From: an uncultured Christensenella sp. | GTDB taxonomy: Bacteria > Bacillota > Clostridia > Christensenellales > Borkfalkiaceae | Direction of reading: 5' to 3' | Assembly (NCBI GenBank): GCA_910578065.1 | Contig: CAJTPB010000001.1 | Coordinates: 214,056-278,055 of the forward strand | DNA: 64,000 bases | Part shown: positions 1 through 8,853 of the stretch, one piece after another | How the letters are laid out: each line of letters opens with the position of its first letter | Position numbering within the stretch: the first letter of the stretch is position 1 | Notes under the pieces: model-generated | The model's database searches: none | Told to the model about the DNA's origin: nothing | Seen by the model: the letters and a program-made list of their open reading frames with translations, nothing else | Position numbers and translations under genes: made by a program

Positions 1-2
1 CG

Positions 3-1061
3 GTTTGTATAACAATGCTCGTTCTCTCGCTCGTGGTTGTGTTTTCGGGACTTATGACTGAAAACATAATTGTCGATATGACGCCGTTTCTGAATTTAAT
101 CGTCGGAGAAACGGCGGATAGTGCAATTAACGTACAAACGGAAATAGAGGACGATTTTCTTGAAGTACTTAATTCTGACAGCCGCACGGAAAAGGTATAT
201 TTGTATAATTCTTTGAACGTATCGCACGTCGGCGGAGTGGAGCTTATGGCAACGCTTTGCGACGATTTTTCAAAAGTAAATAATCAAAGCGTGGTATTCA
301 AAGGTAGGTTTCCCAAATTTGATAACGAAATTGCAATCGCCGCAAAATACGCAAAAGAGAAAGGATTTGCAATCGGCAATGAAATAGAAATAACGGCGAA
401 CGGCAAAGCCGAAAAATATCTTATAAGCGGTTTTACGCAAATTACAAACAATCTCGGCAGGGATTGCCTCTTGACAAGACAGGGTTACGAGCGATTGGGA
501 ACGTTGCAGAGCGTTACTTATTATATCAATCTCGTGGAAGGTACGGATATAGACGCTTTCAATGAAGAAATGAAAGGAAAATTTTCGGATAGCGTAAACG
601 GCGTAATAAACGTTTTAGCTACGATTGAAGGCGTAGGCAGCGTTTATGTTTCTCTTATAACTATAATCGTAATTGCAATACTGGTGCTTTCGGCGATTAT
701 CATAGCGTTTGTGCTGTATTTGTTGGTGCGCACTATGCTGAACAACAAAAAACGAGATTACGGTATACTTAAATCGTTGGGTTTTACTACAAAGCAACTC
801 ATTTTGCAGACGGCGCTTTCGTTTATGCCCGCTATTATCCTATCAACTGTTGTCGGCATTATTGTAAGCTGTCTTGTTATCAATCCGCTTATGTCGTTGT
901 TTTTAAGCTCTATGGGTATTGTTAAGTGTACATTCAGCATCCCCGTCGCTTTCTCTACGCTTGCTGGAATTGGGCTTATCATTATATCCTTTGGTATTGC
1001 GTGCTTACTGTCGCTTAAAATCAAAAAGATAGCACCCCGCCATTTGCTCGTCGGGGAATAA
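3..1061 (+). CDS. FtsX/MacB-type ABC transporter permease, 5' end missing
   Basis: This is the C-terminal part of an integral-membrane ABC transporter permease. The reading frame is open to the left edge, so the ATG at 15 is probably internal and the true start lies outside the window. Counting from that ATG there is a hydrophobic stretch at 1-15, about 190 residues of extracytoplasmic domain, then three membrane segments at roughly 210-240, 268-295 and 310-335. The segment KKRDYGILKSLGFT after the second segment is typical of the FtsX domain that couples to the ATPase. The family exports peptides, lipids or lipoproteins; the substrate cannot be inferred here. It lies just left of the recombinase end of a mobile element, so the element border should be close to 1061-1236. 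Confidence 0.85.
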   Translation, partial: VCITMLVLSLVVVFSGLMTENIIVDMTPFLNLIVGETADSAINVQTEIEDDFLEVLNSDSRTEKVYLYNSLNVSHVGGVELMATLCDDFSKVNNQSVVFKGRFPKFDNEIAIAAKYAKEKGFAIGNEIEITANGKAEKYLISGFTQITNNLGRDCLLTRQGYERLGTLQSVTYYINLVEGTDIDAFNEEMKGKFSDSVNGVINVLATIEGVGSVYVSLITIIVIAILVLSAIIIAFVLYLLVRTMLNNKKRDYGILKSLGFTTKQLILQTALSFMPAIILSTVVGIIVSCLVINPLMSLFLSSMGIVKCTFSIPVAFSTLAGIGLIIISFGIACLLSLKIKKIAPRHLLVGE

Positions 1062-1236
1062 AACAGTCCGTATAACGGCATGCGCACAACGTGTACCCCT
1101 TTTAGATACACATATCAAATGAAGGCAAGTAAAATACCCGCAACACAACATGACCTTTATCTCCCTTCGAGGTAAAACACATCACGCGACGCATGCAAAA
1201 TACAAGCAATACGGTATTCCCTCATTCTAACACAGC

Positions 1237-2997
1237 TTATCTCATGCGCTTAACGAAGCTGCAAAGCAAACCACACCGCAAATGAAATTTAATTTTTCGA
1301 TCACACAAGACAATCGGCAGAGCCAAAAATTCGGCTCTGCCGATTGTCTTAACAAACGCATTTGTAATTTTCAATAAAAACAAAATTGCGATTGCTAAAT
1401 TTCCCGCGAATACATGCAAAAAGAAGGGCAAAAGGTTATTTATAACCTTTAAGCCGTCGAATCGGTCCCCAAAAAGTCCCCAAAAGAGCAGAAAAAACGC
1501 CGCTCTGCGTTCGATTTCACCACAAAAAAGAACGTAAAACGGCGGTTTTGGCTGACCGCATTGTTTTAAATTAGAACTTTCCAATTCTTCAAGCGAAATA
1601 TCTTCGTCTTTACCGTTGATATTATAGATTATCTTCAAGTGGTCATCGTACAGATAAATTCTGTCGATAAAGGTATCTATCAGCTTTGCCTTACCGTCTT
1701 TCGTCGTCGTATCAATCTTTCTGAAATTAAATAATGCCATTTTAAATTGCTCTTTGGTGAACAGAGGGGAAGTCGCTTCCTCTTTTATAAGCTGTTCTTC
1801 AAAGGCTTTTTTCTGTTCTTCCAACTCGTTCAGCCGAGCTAATAACGTGTCGGAAGCAACGCCTTTCTGAATTGCCGTTACAATATTTTCTATCTCTTTC
1901 TTCTTTTCGGCAAATTGCTTTTCAAGCATAGGCAGTATGGTGTTTTCTTCGTATTGCAAGCCGTAGAGCAAATCGGCAAGTCTGTCAACAATTTCGTCCT
2001 GTTGAAGAAATTCCATTGTCTTGTTTACGATAAAGTTTTCTATTTTTTCCTTATCAACTTTGTGCTTGTCGCAAAGATGCTTGCGCGCACGGTTGCAAAT
2101 ATAATAACGATAGGCTTTTCCGTTCTGACTTGTTCCCGAATAAGCTGTCATCAATGCTCCGCACTTGCCGCAATAGAGATGAGTCGTGAGAAGATAGTCA
2201 TTCTCGTCTTTATGGACGGCGGGCGCAATGGAGTGTTTCTGAATCGTGCTTTGAACCTTTTCAAATAGGTTTTTATCTATAATGGCGGGGATAGCATCTT
2301 CCAACACAATTCCTGAATGACGATATTCTCCGATATAGGTACGGTTGGAAAGCATATACAAAACGCTGTTATAGGCTATAAGTTTTCCGTCTGCACGGCG
2401 AAGACCTTTTAATCTCAAAAAGTCATAAATTTCTTTTGCTGTCTTTCCGTCTGCGCACATTTGGAAAGCGAGCGCAACGATAGGGGCGGCTTCTTCGTCT
2501 ATGACAAGCCGATGGTCTATAACCTTATAACCGAAAGGAATCGCACCGCCGTTCCATTTGCCCTTTAATGCGTTTTCTCTGAATCCACGCTTTACGTTTT
2601 GAGAGAGATTTGCGGAGTAGTATTCCGCCATAGCTTCTATCATTGATTCAAGGATAATACCTTCAGGACCGTCCGAAATATTCTCTTTTACGGAGATGAT
2701 TTTAACGCCGTTCTTGCGTAAAGTATAACGGTAGAAAGCGGAGTCGTAACGGCTACGGGCAAATCTGTCTAACTTCCAGACAAGAACTACGTCAAACCGT
2801 TTTTTGCTGCTGTCGGCAATCATTTTCTGGAAGTCGGGGCGATCATCGGTTTTAGCTGAATAAGCTCTGTCTATGTATTGCCCGACAATTTCTATATCGT
2901 TGTATTTTGCATATTCGTTACAATCCCGAAGTTGTCCTTCGATACTTTCTTCACGCTGATTGTCGCTCGAATAACGAGCATAAATTACTGCTTTCAT
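1237..2997 (-). CDS. Large serine recombinase of the mobilizable element
   Basis: This is a site-specific DNA integrase/excisionase of the large serine recombinase family, 586 residues. The N-terminal resolvase domain holds the catalytic serine at S10 (YARYSSDNQ) and LDRFARSRYD. A recombinase domain follows (about 150-260), then a zinc ribbon (CGKCGALM and paired Cys near 300) and a coiled coil (about 345-410). A GAGG ribosome site stands 7 bases before the ATG. It is the last gene of a five-gene minus-strand operon and begins 9 bases after the Shedu gene, so it is probably co-transcribed with the defence genes. The last 95 or so residues (after about 495) are hydrophobic, unlike a recombinase, and read through a perfect 18-bp hairpin, which suggests that the original stop codon was lost or that the end differs in vivo. 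Confidence 0.93.
   Translation of the reverse strand: MKAVIYARYSSDNQREESIEGQLRDCNEYAKYNDIEIVGQYIDRAYSAKTDDRPDFQKMIADSSKKRFDVVLVWKLDRFARSRYDSAFYRYTLRKNGVKIISVKENISDGPEGIILESMIEAMAEYYSANLSQNVKRGFRENALKGKWNGGAIPFGYKVIDHRLVIDEEAAPIVALAFQMCADGKTAKEIYDFLRLKGLRRADGKLIAYNSVLYMLSNRTYIGEYRHSGIVLEDAIPAIIDKNLFEKVQSTIQKHSIAPAVHKDENDYLLTTHLYCGKCGALMTAYSGTSQNGKAYRYYICNRARKHLCDKHKVDKEKIENFIVNKTMEFLQQDEIVDRLADLLYGLQYEENTILPMLEKQFAEKKKEIENIVTAIQKGVASDTLLARLNELEEQKKAFEEQLIKEEATSPLFTKEQFKMALFNFRKIDTTTKDGKAKLIDTFIDRIYLYDDHLKIIYNINGKDEDISLEELESSNLKQCGQPKPPFYVLFCGEIERRAAFFLLFWGLFGDRFDGLKVINNLLPFFLHVFAGNLAIAILFLLKITNAFVKTIGRAEFLALPIVLCDRKIKFHLRCGLLCSFVKRMR
1307..1350. repeat. Perfect 18-bp hairpin inside the recombinase tail
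   Basis: The arms at 1307-1324 and 1333-1350 are exact reverse complements with an 8-base loop. No clear T-run follows on either strand. It resembles a terminator or an element-end structure, yet it is translated as part of the recombinase open frame. Confidence 0.7.
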
Positions 2998-3006
2998 AGT
3001 TCTTCC

Positions 3007-4017
3007 TCAAAACGGAATGTCATCGTCATCATTTAACAATTGTTCAGTATCTATTCCTAATAATCCTTTGGATCTAACTAATAACTGATCGTAAGTAATA
3101 ATATGGAGTTGATTGTAAGCGGAATTCAATATTCTAAATGCCTCGTATTGCTTCTCATTCCAATCAACAGATCGTCCATAGACAAGCATACATTTCGGTT
3201 TTACAGTACGCACTCCCCCAACACGCTCTCTAAAATCATCAGAATCAGCTTTTCGTTCGACACGATAAATATAATTGAGACATTGGGTAATCGCTGCAAC
3301 CAAATCGGCCGATGGTCTATAATTACCGTGCGAATCTGGCTCTGTCCAAAATCTTAAATTTGGCTTTTTAATTTCTACCAAATCTAAAAATCCATCAACC
3401 GATTGCATAATATAGTCCGCTATATGGTGTTCATCGATAGCTCTTTCAGTCAATATTTTTATATATTCCGATCCCAGAATCCATTTGTTTTTGTTAAACC
3501 ATTCCTGCCAAAATGATTCTGACTCATTTAAAGATATTTTTTTCTCAAATAGAGCTATAATATTTTTTCGTTCTGCAGCAGTTATCGCCACGCTTAAATT
3601 TTCGGTTAAAACTCCAGATTCATATAATTTATTTACCAATTCATCAGGTTGGATATTTAACTCTGAAACCTGCTTTAATATTTTAGAAAGACTATCATTT
3701 GAAAGAGAAATATACGAATCTTCCCCAAGACTTAAAGGGGTATAATTTGTTTGTATATAGTTAATAAGTTCATCTATTTGTTCATTAATCAAAGTAATAG
3801 TTTTGTCTGGCTTTTCTATAAGCCATCCATTTGAGTCTTTTGCATTATGAGAAATTTTCAATGAGATAATATAATTATTGGAAGACTTATGTTTATTGCG
3901 AAAAAAGACTGCGGTAGTTTTACTGCGAGGACCTTCTTTTAAGGTTGCGGATTTTATGTATTCTTGTCCTTTTTCCGTAACTAAAACAATTTTCCAACCT
4001 TTAATTTTGTCGTTCAT
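3007..4017 (-). CDS. Shedu-family anti-phage nuclease (DUF4263)
   Basis: This 336-residue protein matches the Shedu (SduA) defence family, single-gene anti-phage systems whose C-terminal DUF4263 domain has a PD-(D/E)XK nuclease fold. The N-terminal half (1-150) is a sensor-like region with no motif I recognise. The nuclease core is visible at 168-250: FWQEWFNKNKWILGS, then D201, then LDLVEIKKP with D212, E215 and K217, then the helix AITQCLNYIYRVE. All expected catalytic residues are present. A GGAGC ribosome site stands 8 bases before the ATG. It lies 17 bases behind the specificity-subunit gene in an operon with a BcgI-like restriction enzyme, so it may act as a second line of defence. It is AT-rich compared with the host core genes. 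Confidence 0.85.
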   Translation of the reverse strand: MNDKIKGWKIVLVTEKGQEYIKSATLKEGPRSKTTAVFFRNKHKSSNNYIISLKISHNAKDSNGWLIEKPDKTITLINEQIDELINYIQTNYTPLSLGEDSYISLSNDSLSKILKQVSELNIQPDELVNKLYESGVLTENLSVAITAAERKNIIALFEKKISLNESESFWQEWFNKNKWILGSEYIKILTERAIDEHHIADYIMQSVDGFLDLVEIKKPNLRFWTEPDSHGNYRPSADLVAAITQCLNYIYRVERKADSDDFRERVGGVRTVKPKCMLVYGRSVDWNEKQYEAFRILNSAYNQLHIITYDQLLVRSKGLLGIDTEQLLNDDDDIPF

Positions 4018-4034
4018 TTGTCTTTTGCTCCAAG

Positions 4035-5051
4035 TTAAATTTTATCTCCATAAGGTAAAGATTTCATATATTTTTCCATAAATTCATAATCAGGCTTACC
4101 AGTAGCAGTTATTGGTAATTTTAGTTTTAAATATGGCAATGTTATATTCGCTTGTCGTCCGTAGCTATATCTAAACTTATTGGCTTTAATGACTGTGATG
4201 CAAAATAGTTTTGACAATGTGCTCATTTGATCTTTTGGAATTAGCAAATATAAATCCCTTCCGCTATAAAATGGTTTTCTTTGCAGAAATGTGGAAAGTA
4301 CACTGCCGCCACCGGCACAAGTGATTAATCCTGCATCTTGCGGCTTTTTTCCCTCAACAGGACGAACTTTTGCGCTAACTCCGTTATTTTCTTCTGTCCG
4401 CGCGACAAAATTAATTGCTTCTAAATCATCTGCATCAGCTAAAACGCAAGAATCCAACTCCATATTTATTCCATACTTTACATCAAATAGGTCCCTTACT
4501 TCAAATTCGCTCCACGATTTGACATTGAGGGATATTTGAGAGAATTTGTTGGAGGTTGAAAGTGATTTATAGTGCAATGATTTTATGTATTTTTCTATAA
4601 AGCTCCAATCTGGCAGACTTGCTTGAGTTGCTGGAAGTTTGATAATAGTGTTTTTAATCAAATCCATTTTAAAAGCTCTTCCATAACTATATTTGTATTT
4701 TTCACGCTTTAAAAGTGAAAGTACAAACATAGCTGTATATAAATTAATCCATTTCGCACGACAAATAACCATATGGTCTCCACAAACAAACCTATCGCTT
4801 TGATAAAAACAAGTTGCTGTGGTATCTCCTATAGCAATAGCATTTCCCTTTTCAACCCCTGTGAGTTCACTATTCAAGACATAACAATCGCATCCATTAT
4901 TCATCTCTGTACGGGAAATAAAACGAATTGCATTATGGGTTGGATTATTCAAACATTCAAGATCGGACTTAACGTGTGCTTCGGCTTTATACATTTCTGA
5001 GAACAAATCGCCAAGACGGAATTCACCCCAAGATTCTAAATTAAGATTCAT
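4035..5051 (-). CDS. DNA specificity subunit, BcgI B-like
   Basis: This 338-residue protein has two target-recognition halves arranged as an internal duplication. The first half begins WGEFRLGDLF and contains IRFISRTEMNNG. The second begins near residue 168 with WSEFEVRDLFDV and contains INFVARTEENNG. It would direct its partner methyltransferase-nuclease to a two-part target sequence. Its size and two-domain layout are close to the B subunit of BcgI (about 340 residues), more so than a typical type I HsdS with long spacer helices. Its ATG overlaps the last 11 bases of the upstream nuclease-methyltransferase gene, and a GGAGGG ribosome site lies inside that gene. This indicates translational coupling of two subunits of one complex. 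The target sequence cannot be predicted. Confidence 0.85.
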   Translation of the reverse strand: MNLNLESWGEFRLGDLFSEMYKAEAHVKSDLECLNNPTHNAIRFISRTEMNNGCDCYVLNSELTGVEKGNAIAIGDTTATCFYQSDRFVCGDHMVICRAKWINLYTAMFVLSLLKREKYKYSYGRAFKMDLIKNTIIKLPATQASLPDWSFIEKYIKSLHYKSLSTSNKFSQISLNVKSWSEFEVRDLFDVKYGINMELDSCVLADADDLEAINFVARTEENNGVSAKVRPVEGKKPQDAGLITCAGGGSVLSTFLQRKPFYSGRDLYLLIPKDQMSTLSKLFCITVIKANKFRYSYGRQANITLPYLKLKLPITATGKPDYEFMEKYMKSLPYGDKI

Positions 5052-6858
5052 GTATATGTCCCTCCTTAACTAGGTATGCGAGATAATCATTAATCGTTTG
5101 TTGAAAATCTTGTTCAGTTAATTTTGAATAGTCTGTTTTCATATATGCTTCGCAAAGCCACTCATCTTCGCCAGTTACCTTATGTGTTGCCGATAATCCG
5201 GGAAGCGACTGTCTGTTGCGATAAAGTTCTATCCATTGTTGTTCTATTTCAACCCATTTACTCTTTTGAGTAGTGGTATTTATTTGTTCAACGCGTCCAA
5301 GATTTTTCTTTTTCTTAAATCCGTCGTCTTTACAATACCCGAAGAAAGTATCGGGATTGGATATGTCTGAATGTTTTGTCCCTATTTTGAAAACCATACA
5401 GCAAGCGGAAGCGCTTGCGCCGGGATAGAAAATTTCATTAGGCAAAGTAAAAACGGCATCAAGCGTATTCTCTTTGAGTATCTCCTTCTTAAGACGTGCT
5501 ATTTCTCCGCTTGTTCCAATAGCACAAGCAACAGGCAATAAAACAGCTAATTTTGCTTGTAAATTAATCGAATTAAGCGTGTCGGCAATATACTTTACAA
5601 AGTACAATCCTTTTGAAGGATCTTCTTTTTTGTCTTTTGACCAAGTTTTAACATATTTTTCAGGCAAATGTATTCGTTGTCCATTATAAGGTGGATTCAT
5701 TAAAATCACATTCGGCTTTGCCTCTTTAATCCAATCGGCTAAAACAAAACAGCTTCCTTTTCTTATGTTTGAATTGCCGTCAGAATGAATTAACATATTA
5801 GTAGTGGCTAATCCATAAATATTTTCATCAAATTCTATTCCGAAAATCTGATGCTTCTTAATATGCTCTTGTTCACTTTCCGTCGCGCAATCGTCTAATG
5901 CTTGCGTCATTGCACGAACAAGAAATGAACCGCTACCACAACAAGGATCAAGGATAACTGAATGTTTGTTAACTCCAGTTATTTTAGCCATAAAATCGGT
6001 AATATGATCGGGCGTGAATGCCTGATTCTTATCGGATTTTCCTACATATTTATTGAATGTAACAAAGAATAAATTTAATAAATCTTGCCCAGAAGTGCTT
6101 TTATCATTTATAAAAGGTAAAATATTACTTTCAATAAATTGTAAAATTTCTCTAAAAGCAGCTATATTTAGTTGGCGCACATATTGATTATCTAAAACAT
6201 TACGATTGAGTAATGCCAATTTTTCTGCTTTATTCAAGTCAGAATTGAGTAATGTTTCAAGGACTTCTTTAATACGCGTTCTTACTTGCGCAGCGGATAA
6301 GGTTGGAGTGAGATAATCTAAACCATTTTTTAAAGCAAGTAGACAAGTGCCGACAAATTGGCTACGTAATTTTTCGGGAATACTATGACGATGCAAAAGC
6401 TCATTTAGTTTATATGTGTTTTGCATTACTTTTTCTTTATCGTTGATTTTAGAAGTATAAAAGTCAATGTATTCATCAATTGAACGCAGGGCAGTTTCTT
6501 TAGGCATAAAATCTCCTTCGGAAATAACGCCGCGCCATACTTTAATATCGTCGTTGGCGGTATTAGCGAGAATAGCTATAATTTTATTGCCTGTAAGCGC
6601 TTTTTCATATTCTACATAGGCAGATAGCTGTAATTCATCAACCTTCGAAAAATTTTGTTTCGTTTCTATAAGAATAGAAACGCCGTCTTTTTCAAAACGT
6701 AAATCTAAAGTTTCAAATGCGCGCCCTTTACTGTTTTTAATTGGACTAAAGGGTAAAGAAGCAGCCGAAAACGCCTTTGGATAGCTATATTCATCATTTT
6801 CAATATTAGCCGTTAAATAATCTCGTCCTATTTTTGTAACCATATCATTGCGAATCAT
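5041..6858 (-). CDS. Fused nuclease and N6-adenine methyltransferase, BcgI A-like
   Basis: This 605-residue protein both cuts and methylates DNA. The N-terminus (about 45-70) carries a PD-(D/E)XK nuclease signature: FETLDLRF with D52, then ILIETKQ with E65 and K67. A helical linker follows to about 270. The methyltransferase domain starts at QAFTPDHITDFM (279-290), with the SAM site LDPCCGSGSF (303-312) and the catalytic NPPY at 388-391. There is no helicase domain and no separate HsdR gene, so this is not a classical type I system. The fusion, the length and the adjacent two-domain S subunit match type IIB BcgI. A GGAGA ribosome site precedes the ATG, and the gene starts 12 bases after the ATPase gene. 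Type I HsdM with an extra nuclease-like domain is the alternative. Confidence 0.88.
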   Translation of the reverse strand: MIRNDMVTKIGRDYLTANIENDEYSYPKAFSAASLPFSPIKNSKGRAFETLDLRFEKDGVSILIETKQNFSKVDELQLSAYVEYEKALTGNKIIAILANTANDDIKVWRGVISEGDFMPKETALRSIDEYIDFYTSKINDKEKVMQNTYKLNELLHRHSIPEKLRSQFVGTCLLALKNGLDYLTPTLSAAQVRTRIKEVLETLLNSDLNKAEKLALLNRNVLDNQYVRQLNIAAFREILQFIESNILPFINDKSTSGQDLLNLFFVTFNKYVGKSDKNQAFTPDHITDFMAKITGVNKHSVILDPCCGSGSFLVRAMTQALDDCATESEQEHIKKHQIFGIEFDENIYGLATTNMLIHSDGNSNIRKGSCFVLADWIKEAKPNVILMNPPYNGQRIHLPEKYVKTWSKDKKEDPSKGLYFVKYIADTLNSINLQAKLAVLLPVACAIGTSGEIARLKKEILKENTLDAVFTLPNEIFYPGASASACCMVFKIGTKHSDISNPDTFFGYCKDDGFKKKKNLGRVEQINTTTQKSKWVEIEQQWIELYRNRQSLPGLSATHKVTGEDEWLCEAYMKTDYSKLTEQDFQQTINDYLAYLVKEGHIHES

Positions 6859-6870
6859 TTGTGGTTCTCC

Positions 6871-8163
6871 TTATAAATCCAAGCTATTTTCATCAAGTAA
6901 AAAGTTGATAAGTCCGATTGTTACGATTCCGTTTTCGTCTATTTGCGGACGAACGTTTTCTTTTACAACAATAATTTTTTTGAAAGAATCGTTTACTTTG
7001 ATAAGCGATCGCTTTTCCTGTTGCAGCTTTTCTTCCGTAGGCATTTCATACGCGGACTGAATATAATACTTTTTATTGCCCTTATTGGCTACGAAATCTA
7101 TTTCAAGCTGTTTAGTTTTTCGCTTGCCTTCTTCAACTGTTTCCTTTGTTTCAACAACGCCGACGTCCACGGAATATCCTCGAATACGCAATTCATTGAA
7201 TATGACATTTTCCATTATGTGATTTTCTTCGATTTGTCTGAAATTTAACCGTGCATTTCTTAAACCCACATCGGTAACGTAATATTTAAGAGGTGTACCG
7301 AAATATTTTTTGCCCTTTACGTCAAATCGTTTCGCTTCGGTAAAAAGAAATGCTTCCGTCAAATAAGAAAGGTAGGCTTTTGCGGTAATATCACTGATGG
7401 ATTTTCCTTTGATACTTTTCAGTGTGTCTGATATTTTTTTGGGATTAGTAAGTGAGCCGATAGCCGAACAGAGGAAATCTACCATAGAATCCAATTCGTC
7501 TTTATATTGAACTTTGTTTCGCTCAATAATATCGGTTATATATACTTTACTGATTAATGATTGCAAATACTCCGATTTTTGTTCGTCGTTTTTGCGTTCG
7601 AAAAGCGCAGGCATACCGCCGAAGATGTGATATTCGTCCCAAGCTTCGTATTTATCGCCACCACGTGCGGAGTAAAATTCTCGGAAGGAGAGGGGATAAA
7701 CCCTTACCTCGTCGCCACGCCCGCGGAATTCGGTTATAATGTCAGAGGACAGAAATTTTGAATTGCTACCCGTAACATATACGTCTAAATTCTTTTTATA
7801 CAGAAAGCCGTTCAACACGGTTTCAAACGAGCCGAGTTGTTGAACTTCATCAAGCAATAAATAATAATTTTCGTTGTCGGTAACTCTGCTTTTTACATAT
7901 GCAGAAAATTTATGCGGATCAACCTTTTTCTTATTTTCCGCCAAGTCGATGATATTTTCGCCTATCAGTTCAAGATACTCGTCGGAATCAAACGCAAACT
8001 TTATAATATGATTTTCGTCAATTCCCGATTTTTTCAGGTAATCACCAAATATATCAAAAAGCAAAACAGACTTTCCGCAACGCCTGATGCCTGTGATAAT
8101 TTTGATAGAGCCGTTATTCATGCGGTCTATTATTCTGTTGAGATATAGCGTTCTGTCTATCAT
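6871..8163 (-). CDS. AAA ATPase with DUF4143 domain, first gene of the defence operon
   Basis: This 430-residue protein has an AAA_14-type ATPase domain at the N-terminus: Walker A GIRRCGKSVLLF (about 26-37), Walker B-like YYLLLDEVQQL near 101, and GSNSKFLSSD. A C-terminal DUF4143 domain ends with LEIDFVANKGNKKYYIQ, a degenerate nuclease-like fold. Proteins of this family are widespread, and their role is mostly unknown. Many occur singly as solitary genes. Here it is the promoter-proximal gene of an operon with a BcgI-like enzyme, Shedu and a recombinase, only 12 bases before the next gene, so co-regulation is certain if the operon reading is right. A functional link to defence is an inference. 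A GAGG ribosome site stands 5 bases before the ATG. Confidence 0.85.
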   Translation of the reverse strand: MIDRTLYLNRIIDRMNNGSIKIITGIRRCGKSVLLFDIFGDYLKKSGIDENHIIKFAFDSDEYLELIGENIIDLAENKKKVDPHKFSAYVKSRVTDNENYYLLLDEVQQLGSFETVLNGFLYKKNLDVYVTGSNSKFLSSDIITEFRGRGDEVRVYPLSFREFYSARGGDKYEAWDEYHIFGGMPALFERKNDEQKSEYLQSLISKVYITDIIERNKVQYKDELDSMVDFLCSAIGSLTNPKKISDTLKSIKGKSISDITAKAYLSYLTEAFLFTEAKRFDVKGKKYFGTPLKYYVTDVGLRNARLNFRQIEENHIMENVIFNELRIRGYSVDVGVVETKETVEEGKRKTKQLEIDFVANKGNKKYYIQSAYEMPTEEKLQQEKRSLIKVNDSFKKIIVVKENVRPQIDENGIVTIGLINFLLDENSLDL

Positions 8164-8216
8164 AAAAACCTCATTATGATTTGATTGGACGTGTCCATAT
8201 TTTTCAAAGTAATAAC

Positions 8217-8245
8217 AGTATAGCCGATTTCAATGAAAAAGTCAA
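8217..8245 (-). promoter_or_regulatory. Sigma-A promoter of the defence operon
   Basis: On the minus strand TTGACT (8240-8245) and TATACT (8217-8222) are separated by exactly 17 bases, upstream of the ATPase gene. A short inverted repeat, TGGAC-GT-GTCCA at 8186-8197, lies in the leader and could be an operator. Confidence 0.75.
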
Positions 8246-8288
8246 TGGATTTTCATAAATTAAATACAAACAAATGTTCTAAAAAGTA

Positions 8289-8317
8289 TTGACAGATCTA
8301 ACGTGGTGTGATATAAT
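8289..8317 (+). promoter_or_regulatory. Perfect consensus sigma-A promoter
   Basis: TTGACA (8289-8294) and TATAAT (8312-8317) are spaced by 17 bases, pointing away from the defence operon. The first protein start downstream with a good ribosome site is more than 400 bases away, which suggests a long leader or a separate RNA. Confidence 0.85.
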
Positions 8318-8323
8318 GCGCTA

Positions 8324-8760
8324 TGTCCCACTGAACGAAAGTGTGGAATTTACCCTTTTGAAAGGGGTAAGCCGAATGAGGAAGTATAAGTAAAGATGAG
8401 TTCGGCGGAGTTCCGCGGCAAGCGTTCGCTTGTAAAATGCGGAAGGTTTTGGGCGGTATAACCGCCCGTGCCTTAGCTTACGAATAGAGCGTAGGTTTTG
8501 TTTTTGTACGCAAAATTCGTATGCCGTGATAGGCTTTTATGAGTGTACAATTTTTTCGGGAAAAGAGGTAATTTTTGAACTAAAACTATGCAAACAATTC
8601 AATAGAATGGCTTACCACCATAGAGCAAAATCATATTGCTAAACACGGTTAGAGGTCGGTGATACGTTAAGCGTTCAGCGGCTTTTTTCGCGCCTTTTTA
8701 CGTTATCTATTCCACTCTTTCTTGTGTGGATGAAGATATAAAAACTAAAAATTCGGAGGT
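8324..8760 (+). ncRNA. Candidate structured RNA or long leader before the relaxase
   Basis: About 430 bases downstream of a perfect promoter hold no convincing open frame but several hairpins. Examples are TTACCC/GGGTAA near 8352, CAAGCG/CGCTTG near 8419 and GGGCGGT-ATA-ACCGCCC near 8451. I do not recognise the RNA family. It could be a regulatory leader of the mobilization genes or an independent small RNA. The 3' border is arbitrary, placed before the ribosome site at 8755. Confidence 0.35.
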
Positions 8761-8767
8761 AAATTTT

Positions 8768-8788
8768 ATGACAATCAGACCGCCTTAA
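8768..8788 (+). CDS. Six-codon leader peptide candidate
   Basis: ATG at 8768 follows a CGGAGGT ribosome site and encodes MTIRPP followed by a stop. Such a short frame could be a leader peptide or the remnant of a longer gene. The ribosome site is good, but nothing else supports function. Confidence 0.25.
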   Translation: MTIRPP

Positions 8789-8853
8789 TCAGCAAGCAAA
8801 TGACAAGCAAAGTTCGTTTCCACTGTGGACGAAAGCCCCGCAGGGCGAACGAA

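Noticed and set aside
5041..6858. Classical type I restriction HsdM
   Set aside because: A nuclease motif is fused at its N-terminus and no HsdR helicase gene is nearby; the BcgI-like reading fits better.
8324..8760. Group II intron or known large RNA (ROOL, GOLLD)
   Set aside because: I saw no intron-encoded protein, no GUGYG start and no domain V hairpin, and could not match a known class.
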